38,066 nucleotides of DNA, from NCBI GenBank assembly GCA_009746045.1, contig RPFO01002042.1, positions 1-38,066 of the forward strand, read 5' to 3'. Position 1 is the first letter of the stretch; each line of letters starts with the position of its first letter. The notes under the pieces were generated by a model that was given only the letters and a program-made list of their open reading frames with translations, ran no database searches and had not been told where the DNA came from. Positions 22,934 to 31,723 of this stretch are shown piece by piece. The stretch comes from Mesostigma viride. Lineage: Eukaryota > Streptophyta > Mesostigmatophyceae > Mesostigmatales > Mesostigmataceae. The translations under genes were made by a program, and so were the position numbers.

Positions 22934-23552
22934 CGGGCGATGACGGCAGTCACGGAGGCGTGTGCGCCTCTGGACATGTGAATATCGGCTGTACTCTTTG
23001 CTGATACTGCATGAATGACTCAATGCGTAACCCGCTTTCTCTCAGCACTCAATCTGTGGCACGAGAGGGGTGAGGGGGGGCGGCATTGGATCGACCACAT
23101 ACTGAAGAGATGTAGAAGCATACAGATGGGAGGGGAAGCCAAAGTTACAGTTGCAAGGAGACGTGTCCAAGGGGGGAGGGGGGCAGAGAATTGGAATTGA
23201 GTAGGATGATGCAGCCAGATGGTATTGGCAACAGGACGGAAAGAATGTGGGTGTAATGGGTGCTGGCATGCATGGACGAGTGTCATAGGGTGCTGGTATG
23301 CGTGGATGGGTGTAATGGGGTGCTGGCATGCGTGGATGGGTGTAATGGGGTGGTGGCATGCGTGGATGGGTGTAATGGGGTGCTGGCATGCGTGCACGAG
23401 TGTAATGGGGTGCTGGCATGCGTGCACGAGTGTAATGGGGTGCTGGCATGCATGGATGGGTGTAATGGAAGAGAATACGCATCCTTTTTGCCGGGGGCCT
23501 TACACCTTTCCCCTAAACTCCTTGTTTTACTTTATTCTGTGGGAACATGCAG
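22934..23552. repeat. Spacer with 30-bp tandem repeat
   Basis: From about 23258 to 23468 a unit near GTGCTGGCATGCGTGGATGG recurs about seven times at a 30-bp period, alternating two sub-variants (GTGGATGGG and GTGCACGAG). It lies just before the likely first usable exon of the G-rich gene and may be its promoter or first intron. The rest of the spacer shows nothing recognisable. Confidence 0.7.
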
Positions 23553-26286
23553 CTGGGAGGCATCCACATGCATGGAGTAACGGCTCCACTTGGGCAGCCA
23601 GGACATGCGACCACTGGGCAGCCCCCCGAGGGCCTGGCAACGGCAGGGAGACTAACGGCAGGGAGACGGCCGAAGAAGCAGGCAACTGGGCAGCCGGGGA
23701 GGGCGGCACAGGGGCCGGGGGCAGAGGCGGAGGTGGCGGGAGGGGGGTGGAGGAGGGAGTTCCCGAGACGATGGCGGAGGAGGGGGAGACGGGGGCGGAG
23801 GCGGGGAGGAAGGCGGAGGCGGCGGGGACGGGGGGGGACGAGACAGTTCCAGAGACGATGGCGGAGGAGGGGGAGACGGGGGCCGAGGCGGGGAGGAAGG
23901 CGGAGGCGGCGGGGACGGGGGGGGCCGAGGGAGTTCCAGAGACGAGGGGTGCGGAGGTGGGGCCGGTGGCGGATGCGGCGGGGAGGAAGGCGGAGGCGGC
24001 GGGGACGGGGGGGGACGAGACAGTTCCAGAGACGATGGCGGAGGAGGGGGAGACGGGGGCCGAGGCGGGGAGGAAGGCGGAGGCGGCGGGGACGGGGGGG
24101 CCGAGGGAGTTCCAGAGACGAGGGGTGCGGAGGTGGGGCCGGTGGCGGATGCGGCGGGGAGGAAGGCGGAGGCGGCGGGGACGGGGGGGACGAGACAGTT
24201 CCAGAGACGATGGCGGAGGAGGGGGAGACGGGGGCCGAGGCGGGGAGGAAGGCGGAGGCGGCGGGGACGGGGGGGGCCGAGGGAGTTCCAGAGACGAGGG
24301 GTGCGGAGGTGGGGCCGGTGGCGGATGCGGCGGGGAGGAAGGCGGAGGCGGCGGGGACGGGGGGGGACGAGACAGTTCCAGAGACGATGGCGGAGGAGGG
24401 GGAGACGGGGGCCGAGGCGGGGAGGAAGGCGGAGGCGGCGGGGACGGGGGGGGCCGAGGGAGTTCCAGAGACGAGGGGTGCGGAGGTGGGGCCGGTGGCG
24501 GATGCGGCGGGGAGGAAGGCGGAGGCAGCGGGGACGGGGGGGGACGAGGGAGTTCCAGAGACGAGGGGTGCGGAGGTGGGGCCGGTGGCGGATGCGGCGG
24601 GGGGGAAGGCGGAGGCGGCGGGGAGGGGGTGGGGGAGGGAGTTCCAGACTCGAGGCATGCGGAGGTGGGGCCGGGGGGGAAGGCGGAGGCGGCGGGGAGG
24701 GGGTACGTGGAGGTGGTTGAGTTAGGGTCCTCCACCGATGAGGAGGACCGCGGCACGGTCATTGGGAAGCCAAAAAAGAGGAAGAGGAAGGTGGCTGAAA
24801 GTCAGGGATCGACGCCGGCGGCGAAGGAGGTAGTGGCGTCGCCAGGGCCGCAGACGAGGAGGAGGCGGGCTGCACAGCAGGCTGCGGAGACGTCGAACAC
24901 GGGGGGGAAGGACGGAGATCCAGACTCGAGGGGTGTGGAGGTGGGGACGGGGGCAAGGCGGAGGCGGCGGGTACGGGGGGGGACGAGGGAGTTCCCGAGA
25001 CGATGGCGGAGGAGGGGGAGACGGGGGGGAAGGCGGAGGCGCTGCAGAAGGGGAAGCGTGGTGCGAGGCAGAGAGCGGAGGCGGCGATGAAGGTAGTGGT
25101 GGTGGTCGATCCTCAGGCGAGTGCGGCGGCAGAGGGGACGGTGGGGAAGCCGCCAGGGCCACAGTCGAGTGAGAAGGCAGCGGGGGTGAAGGCGGGAGAC
25201 TGCGCCGATCTTCCCGTCGACCTTGCTGGGGATGATGATGATGCAGGGACTGCCAGCCCTGTGGAGATCGATCGCACCACTGACCCGGCATTTCCGCCTG
25301 AGTGTCCTGGTCCCGACGAGGACTGCAGGCACTGCACGGAGAGTGCGGAACTGTTGAGAAAGCACGGTGAGCACAGGGTGAAGGCTGGCCGGGAGCACAC
25401 GGGGGCATGGGGGAAAAACAGCTGTGCCCCAGACGCTGCCATCGAGTTTGCCAACGCGGGAGCTGCGGTGGTGTCTGGTGGCGGGGTCGGGCTAGCACAG
25501 CTTCTCACGGGTCGAGCGAGGGGTCGCGCCCATGACCCCCAGCGATGCGAGCTGGGCACGTGCATCATCCGGTGGTTTATCGCTATCGATACAGAGCCGC
25601 GCAAGAATTACGAGAAGTGGCAGAAGAGGGTGCACAAAGGATGCGCTGATGCAGCGCAGGTGCCGGTGGGCAAACACCTGGGTGCTGGCAGCTGCTTGAC
25701 GACTGTGATGTGGCATCTGCAGGGGTGCGACCTCCGCGAAGTAGGCCACACATGTCGCCCCACGGAGGAGCTGCTCGTGAAGCTTCCTATCGACTGCCAC
25801 ATGAAGTGCACGCCATCGCGACGCAATGCTGGACACTCCATCGCCGAGGCCATCCAGATGGCGCTGACCCAAGGGTGCGGCACCAACGGTAAGACGTTGT
25901 GCACCCCTGGGTGCGCGGGTTTCCATGAACGCTCTGTACGAGTCTTCAAGACTGTCCCGACCATGATCCCGGTCTACGACTTCTTCATGGAGAGACTGCC
26001 GGCAAAGACTGCGCACCAACTGCCGGAAGAGATCGTGGTACGCATCACGGTGGGGGGCGAAGAGCGTAAAAGGTACGAGGTGACTGCGTGGCTCTGCGCC
26101 GTCCTCGTGTATCAACAGGAGAAGCACTGGCAGCTCCTACGGCGCGCTGGCAGGGCCGCGGCGTGGCGTGAAGTGGACAGTTTAGTTCACCCCAGGAACA
26201 CCGTGCCCTTGGAAGGTGCAATTGGCGACAGGGCCAAGGACACGCTAGCCTGCATGTATATTGTGGCTGAGGCACACCCTCTTTAG
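23553..26286 (+). CDS. Repeat-rich protein ending in a USP-like peptidase domain
   Basis: The first part (about 23755-24700) is a GC-rich tandem repeat. Its conserved frame reads MAEEGETGAEAGRKAEAAG and ETRGAEVGPVADAAGRKAEA. The frame is interrupted where G runs are seven rather than eight bases (near 24093 and 24184) and again near 24630 and 24960. A clean frame follows from 25003. After CRHCTES, WGKNSCAPDAAIEF (Cys at 25423) resembles the Cys box of ubiquitin-specific proteases. Cys pairs (CHMKC, CTPGC) come next, then EKHWQLL (His) and AAWREVDS (Asp), the order seen in the USP fold. It would remove ubiquitin or a similar modifier; a non-catalytic role is possible. The 5' start is uncertain; an acceptor-like CAG ends at 23552. 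Confidence 0.5.
23755..24700 (+). repeat. GC-rich tandem repeat inside coding region
   Basis: Units of about 85-100 bp, in two alternating types (ending GACGAGACAGTTCCAGAGACG or GCCGAGGGAGTTCCAGAGACG), repeat about ten times and are nearly identical over the first part. The plus strand is extremely G-rich. Each unit carries a G run of seven or eight bases, and the length of that run decides the reading frame of what follows. Confidence 0.85.
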
Positions 26287-28016
26287 GTGTTCACCATGCA
26301 CGCATGTATCCTGGGGTTCCCGGCTTTGTCTCAATAGCTGCAGCTCCAGTTTCATCCTGTCATGGCCTGACAGGAGCATTGGTCCAAAACTTGAATCCTG
26401 GACACATGTATGGAGTGAGAGATGTATTCCTGGACGAATGCATGATGAACAAGGCCCACATGGATCGAGCACACTTGTTGCCCACATTGCATTAATGCCC
26501 ATGCAGCTTTGTCAAGAAGGCTCCACGCCTATGATAATATGTTTTACTATACCCAGGGTAAGGATGACCCTGCATGGTGTCAAGGAGACAGCCTGGTGTG
26601 ATTGCATCCCCTATGCATCTGCTGACCTTGGGACTGTTTTAAATATATTGCACCCACACTGTATAGATGCCAGGCGGTGCTACTGAGCATTTCAGATGGC
26701 AGCTGTGACCTGACTAGATCCTTTATACTGAAAGAAGGACGGGTGTATCAGTTCCCCTGTTGTTGTGTATAGCCATCAAGGATATCATGGTAGCTAGCAT
26801 TATATTAAGTGAGACAACTATAATTCTTAGGGTTATTTTGCTCCACGAGGGCCCCAGCAGGAGCGAGTTACTAAAGTCTGGGCCGCTGTTTTTAGGCTAT
26901 ATAGTAGTGGACCTACATGTACATAGCACCGTCTTGGGGAGGCATCCACTATCTTTGTTGGGGAAAAGAAGTTGTCCGCGACCCCACAACGGCCACACGA
27001 TACTATTCCATGAATTAATTTGTTATGTTCGAAAGGTACGTGTTACAAATATAGGAATTAATAACATGAAATCATGTAACACATGTGCAGCTGACTAGGG
27101 GCATATTAGTTGTCTCACTTCAAATATGGCGTTGGATCACCATGCGTCCATGTCCCAGTTAATAGGGTTTTTACTACATTATGGGATACGCGCTGTTGGT
27201 GTTGGGTGTAAACTGACACCTACTCGATCTGGGTGCACAAGTGCACACGCACCTCCATGTATTCCAGGAAGCACGCTAGACAGGACCCCTAGCGTAGAGA
27301 GCTTAGATACAACAGTGTTGGCTTCATGTTGTAAATAGCTTTGACCGGTAGGATTGCGTGTCCCCATCCATCCATCCATCCATCCATTGCGTGTCCCCAT
27401 CCATCCATCCATCCATCCATCCATCCATCCATCCATCCATCCATCCATCCATCCATCCATCCATCCATCCATCCAAAGAGAACATAGAACTGTTTTGTAG
27501 ATAGCTTTGACCGGTAGGATTGCGTGCACCCCTCCCTCCCTCCCTCCCTCCCTCCCTCCCTCCCCCTCCCTCCCTCCCTCCCTCCCTCCCTCCCTCCCTC
27601 CCTCCCTCCCTCCCTCCTCCCTCCCTCCTCCCTCCCTCCCTCCTCCCTCCCTCCCTCCCTCCCTCCCTCCCTCCCTCCCTCCCTCCCTCCCTCCCTCCCT
27701 CCCTCCCTCCACCCTAAACCCTCCCTCCCTCCCTCCCTCCCTCCATCCATCCGGGTTAATGCTCCGTGATGTCCCAGTGGAAGCACGAGTTTAATTATAT
27801 AATTAATTAATGTGGACATGTGTGTGCATGGGCAAAAGCTGGCTAACTCAATCAAAAGACGTGATAATAATTTAGTACTTAATAAGTTAATTAATAAGAC
27901 ATGTGCACCGTGTGTACAACAGGCATCAGTAATCACCGATAAGTAAACCAAGGCAACCACGATGTTAGATCATGGCTCCAAGTCGACAAAGCTGCTGTCA
28001 CGGTATCCTACATGTC
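26287..28016. other. Convergent 3' spacer, low-complexity arrays
   Basis: No gene is supported between the USP-like gene and the kinase. The spacer holds (CCAT)n at about 27364-27387 and 27395-27475, and (CCCT)n at about 27528-27713 with a second piece to 27752. A 24-bp sequence ATAGCTTTGACCGGTAGGAT(TGCG) occurs before each array (about 27337 and 27497), so the arrays appear to have expanded within a duplicated context. Near 27785 lies a short piece (GCACGAGTTTAA) shared with the spacer at 18540. Confidence 0.8.
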
Positions 28017-29198
28017 CTAACCCCTGACACGCGGGAGGGGCACCGTGTTCCGTGGTGTCCCTGGAGCGTTCTCTGGGCAAGGCCTGGAAACAAAAGGCCG
28101 AGCATTGCGAAACAACTCCTCCACTTCAGACATCGTGGGTACCGGGAAAGCAAGGGGGCCCAACCTTTTGGTGTGGTAATAGACATTGTGACACAAGTTA
28201 AATAGCCCTGAATCCACAGAATTCACGAAGAGAGCGCGGCCCTTATGCCGAAACAAGGATACCACCATTACAAGGAAGGAGTACACATCATGGTCTCGCT
28301 GCGCTGTCACCACCCCTCCTGTCATGCCGGGCTGGTCCACTGTTGCGGGATGCCACCGAGGCTGACGATCCTTACCAGCCTGATGCGTGAAAATCCGTTC
28401 CCCCCCTCTTGTCGCCAGGCCGAGATCTGAAATACGGATTATCGGATGTGCACTTCCTGGCGCCATGGTGTAGAGAAAATTATCGAGCTTGACGTCATTG
28501 TGTATAATGTTAACGGCGTGCAAGCCAGCCAATGCCTTTGCACAGTCTGCAAGGACGCTGGGTGAGCAAACTTCGAAAACACGCTGATTTTCCGGGGCAT
28601 CACGGGCAGCATGCAAGTCACCACTCATTCTCTCCATGACAATACCACCTACTTCACCGCACGTGGACCAGAGCCCTTCTACTGCAGGGCAGACCTGCGG
28701 GCCAGCTATAGACATGAAACCGGCCTCCTTGGCCACTGCCACAACGGCGGTTATAACAGCCTCCTGGTAGTTCACCAGCAGCGTGTCTCGTCGAAGGCTT
28801 GCCAGCTTTACCACTAGCGTAGCCTCGCCACCTGGTGCACTCGAGCTAGCAGGGATAGCGTATAACGTGCCATGAGCACCTTTTCCTATCCGGTCACCTG
28901 ACAATTTCACTGCGATGACATGCGTCAACTTGCTAGCGCTGTGAGAAACCTTTTGATCATAATTCGTCAACCGCTGCAATGCAATGCTCCAATCCGACGG
29001 TGCATTGGTTTGCAGCTCAACGTCCCTGCGAGCGTGCGAGTCCGCGGCGTTGAACACACGCGACACCCTATGCAAAGCGGTGCATGTACGCAGTCTGTAA
29101 GTCCGTGAATTAAAAGCCTGTCTCGCCCTTAATGCCGACAGGGTTCCCGGCGACAGGTCCTGTCTGTTGGTCGACATTTTTCTTTTGCAGCTGGCCAT
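28017..29198 (-). CDS. Serine/threonine protein kinase-like protein
   Basis: Intact single exon of 393 residues starting MASCKRKMSTNRQ. The kinase core begins near residue 100: Gly-rich loop GKGAHGTLY (105-113), LVVKLAS with Lys131, candidate Glu146, catalytic loop IHNDVKLDNFL with Asp235 and Asn240, ISDLGLAT with Asp258, and HDVYSF with Asp305. HND replaces the usual HRD and DLG replaces DFG. The catalytic Asp, Lys, Asn and metal-binding Asp are all present, so activity is likely. About 100 residues N-terminal to the core are Arg-rich and unrecognised. The C-terminal lobe is short. It is unusual cargo for a CACTA element. It is transcribed divergently from the orphan at 30479 and convergently with the USP-like gene. 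The substrate is unknown. Confidence 0.85.
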   Translation of the reverse strand: MASCKRKMSTNRQDLSPGTLSALRARQAFNSRTYRLRTCTALHRVSRVFNAADSHARRDVELQTNAPSDWSIALQRLTNYDQKVSHSASKLTHVIAVKLSGDRIGKGAHGTLYAIPASSSAPGGEATLVVKLASLRRDTLLVNYQEAVITAVVAVAKEAGFMSIAGPQVCPAVEGLWSTCGEVGGIVMERMSGDLHAARDAPENQRVFEVCSPSVLADCAKALAGLHAVNIIHNDVKLDNFLYTMAPGSAHPIIRISDLGLATRGGERIFTHQAGKDRQPRWHPATVDQPGMTGGVVTAQRDHDVYSFLVMVVSLFRHKGRALFVNSVDSGLFNLCHNVYYHTKRLGPLAFPVPTMSEVEELFRNARPFVSRPCPENAPGTPRNTVPLPRVRG

Positions 29199-30478
29199 TG
29201 TAGGTAGGTATGAATGATCTCGATGCTGTCAATTACGATGATACACGAGGTTGTCTATACCTAGGATCGAGAGCTTCTTCTTGTATGGCAATGCCGGCTG
29301 GGCGATGACGGTGACGGCCGTCACCGTCATCGCCCTCGACGGGCGTGATGAAAAGTACCTGGTTGATAGGCGGCAGCTATTCACAATATAGGCCGTTTTT
29401 TATTACTCCGAATAAAGAGTTAAGAGGTTGGCCCTCGGCAGGGCGATGACGGGGCGCTGACGGGGCGATGACGGGGCGATGACGGGGCGTTCACGCGCGT
29501 GATGAATACAACCTGTTTGATAGGCAGCGGCTATTGGTAATATACTTTGTTGATTAAGAGAAGAGTTTAGATGTTGGCCCGTCGAGGGCGATGACGGTGA
29601 CGAGCGTCACCGTCATTGCCCTCGACGGGCGTGATGAAAAGCCCATGTTTTATATGCGGTAGCTATTGGTAGTCCGTAGTATATAGGTCGTTGACTATCA
29701 CTCCGAATAAAGAGTTAACAGGTTAAGGCCCTCGGCCGGGCGATGACGGGGCGATGACGGGGCGTTGACGCTCGTGATGAATAGGACCTGTTTGATAGGC
29801 GGCGGCTATTGCTAATATATAGGTCGGATATTTGTGTACCACCCCCCTCCTTCCCGCGGCAGGTACGCAGCGACCCGCTGTTGCATGTCCTGGCTGCAAT
29901 TGTGTATCACTTGTACGGTATTTGTGTATCACTTGTAGCGTATTTGTGTATCACTTGTCCTCCTTCCCACGGCAGGTACGCAGCGACCCGCTGTTATACT
30001 GGCGGCAGTTGTGTATCACTTGTACGGTATTTGTGTATCACTTGTAGCGTATTTGTGTATCACTTGTCCTCCTTCCCACGGCAGGTACGCAGCGACCCGC
30101 TGTTATACTGGCGGCAGTTGTGTATCACTTGTAGCGTATTTGTGTATCACTTGTCCTCCTTCCCACGGCAGGTACGCAGCGACCCCCTGTCGACCCGCTA
30201 TTGCACTTCACCGCGTGCATCATTGCACATTAGGTGTGGCAGAAGATCACCATGCACCCTCCTTCCCACACAAATCTCTGCTGCCCATGTGCGGCGTGGA
30301 CATACAACAACAACTACAACAACCTTCCCACAAATCTCACCACCCGGTTCTCAAGTCGAACGACGACATAACTTTTACGAGTCGACTTTTCCGCGCATAC
30401 TGACTAACTAACTGTATCGCGGCGTGAACACTCGCGCAGACATCTCAGGTGCAGGCGGCAGCCTTTGCATTAGCGGAC
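29199..30478. promoter_or_regulatory. Divergent intergenic region 3: palindromic repeats plus minisatellite
   Basis: The spacer lies between the kinase and the 30479 gene. Its kinase-side half (about 29295-29825) has four diverged units of 132-154 bp sharing GTGATGAA and TTGATAGGCGGC. Units 1 and 3 contain long palindromes, and units 2 and 4 contain GCGATGACGGG tandems instead. The other half (about 29828-30190) has four copies of the module shared with the two other divergent spacers, in plus orientation towards 30479. Regulatory function is inferred from position. Confidence 0.62.
29300..29335. repeat. Perfect 36-bp palindrome
   Basis: The sequence starts GGGCGATGACGGTGACGG and continues as its own exact reverse complement with no spacer. 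A second, related hairpin at 29581-29626 has 22-bp arms with one mismatch and a two-base spacer. GATGACGGTGAC units recall tandem CRE/bZIP-type sites (TGACG), so paired binding of a dimeric factor is possible. Confidence 0.85.
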
Positions 30479-31723
30479 ATGTCGAATGATCCAGGGGAGC
30501 GGTCCCCCATGAGCTCGGCGGATACGGGATCCTATCCCTCCGACTCGGAGGAGTCATTCCGGTCGGGAGGGACACTGTATTCGACGGAGTCGTTGCCGGC
30601 GGTAGTCGAAGAATTTTTGCGGACCCATTGCGATTTGGCAACGGTAACCGAGAATCTGTCCTTATCGCAGAAGAGCATTGCCGTACGATTACACCGCATG
30701 AGGGTTGCTGACCAGCACAGGCCTGATGAGCCGGCATGGTTCGGCCAAGATATGGAGCCCGGAATCCTCGGGTGCATTGTTGACCTACTCGGCCCCCTGG
30801 AACGCGCGAGGGTCAGCGTAATGAGCAAAGAAGTGCGTTTGATAGTGCAGCAGCACAAGTGGCAGATCAAGACCGGTATTCATTGGAGGGAGGCGGAGCA
30901 TTTGGAGGAAGAGTACGGCCCTATTGACGACATCGCAGCACCAACGCGCATGCTCATCACTGGCACCTTATTCGATCCCACCCGGGCTAATCCCATCAGG
31001 AATAACAGCATCACGTTGGAGCTGTCTGCATCCACCCTGGAGGCATACGGCACCACATTTCGCAAGCTCATGTCGGATGTGAAGTCGCGTCTGCGCCGGC
31101 AGCCTCCCACCTGCCTGGGGAACTTGTTCTCGCTTCGCGACATTCCCGCAGACCTGGGCAGTCAGTGGAGCATGGAATACGTTGCCCAGTGGCGGCAACA
31201 TGAAGACGAAAGGCGCGGCCACGACCTGCTGCCCCCAGAGGAAATGGAGAGGCAGCTCGTGGCAGAGTGGAACCACGTATGGCAGTCGCCGATCATGTGG
31301 GGTCTGTACAGCATTGTGGTCTTCACCAGCTGCCAGGCTTGGGGAGAGGGGTGGGAGTCCACGGGGCATACTAGGGACTATTGGGATCGTGCAGGGTGGG
31401 CAACTTTGCTGGAGTCCATGCCTACACTTGATCCCGTGGTTCTCGCCGGCGCCGTCTTGTTGACGCACCCAGCGGCTACCAACGTCCTTAAAGAGCGGTT
31501 GCAGGAGCCCTGCACGTTGCGGCTGCTGCGTGGAAGAGGGTCGCACCTGGTTGAGGAGGCACGGACAACGTGCATGCGCGACGGCAATCGATTTGGGCGG
31601 TCTACCCAGAACACGTATGGGCAGGCAGGACGCTTTCTGGGCGAGTGTGGCCGGTGGCTCTACACTATCAGTCGGAGTGCCGTCCCGACCCTCATGGGCG
31701 TGAAAGTGGTTACTCGTATCTAG
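30479..31723 (+). CDS. Orphan protein, possible F-box-like N-terminal region
   Basis: Intact single exon of 414 residues from the ATG at 30479 to TAG. The N-terminus is Ser/Asp-rich and disordered (MSNDPGERSPMSSADTGSY). Around residues 95-125, ILGCIVDLLGPLERARVSVMSKEVR has the hydrophobic spacing of an F-box, but the match is by eye and weak. The rest is Trp-rich and alpha-helical in composition, with no family I recognise. Codon use and GC content match the kinase and dioxygenase, and the frame is uninterrupted, which supports a functional gene. It follows minisatellite cluster 3. If the F-box is real, it would pair with the USP-like gene in a ubiquitin theme. Confidence 0.65.
   Translation: MSNDPGERSPMSSADTGSYPSDSEESFRSGGTLYSTESLPAVVEEFLRTHCDLATVTENLSLSQKSIAVRLHRMRVADQHRPDEPAWFGQDMEPGILGCIVDLLGPLERARVSVMSKEVRLIVQQHKWQIKTGIHWREAEHLEEEYGPIDDIAAPTRMLITGTLFDPTRANPIRNNSITLELSASTLEAYGTTFRKLMSDVKSRLRRQPPTCLGNLFSLRDIPADLGSQWSMEYVAQWRQHEDERRGHDLLPPEEMERQLVAEWNHVWQSPIMWGLYSIVVFTSCQAWGEGWESTGHTRDYWDRAGWATLLESMPTLDPVVLAGAVLLTHPAATNVLKERLQEPCTLRLLRGRGSHLVEEARTTCMRDGNRFGRSTQNTYGQAGRFLGECGRWLYTISRSAVPTLMGVKVVTRI

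Noticed and set aside
23513-24762. Minus-strand proline-rich proteins opposite the G-rich repeat
   Set aside because: They are shadows of the plus-strand repeat; only the plus strand leads in frame to a non-repetitive domain.
27711-27722. ACCCTAAACCC as interstitial telomere repeat
   Set aside because: It is a single interrupted unit within (CCCT)n; no array of telomere repeats is present.
27179-27960. Glu-Gly-Gly-Arg and Leu-Pro-Pro-Ser frames
   Set aside because: They arise from (CCCT)n and (CCAT)n arrays in a 3' spacer.
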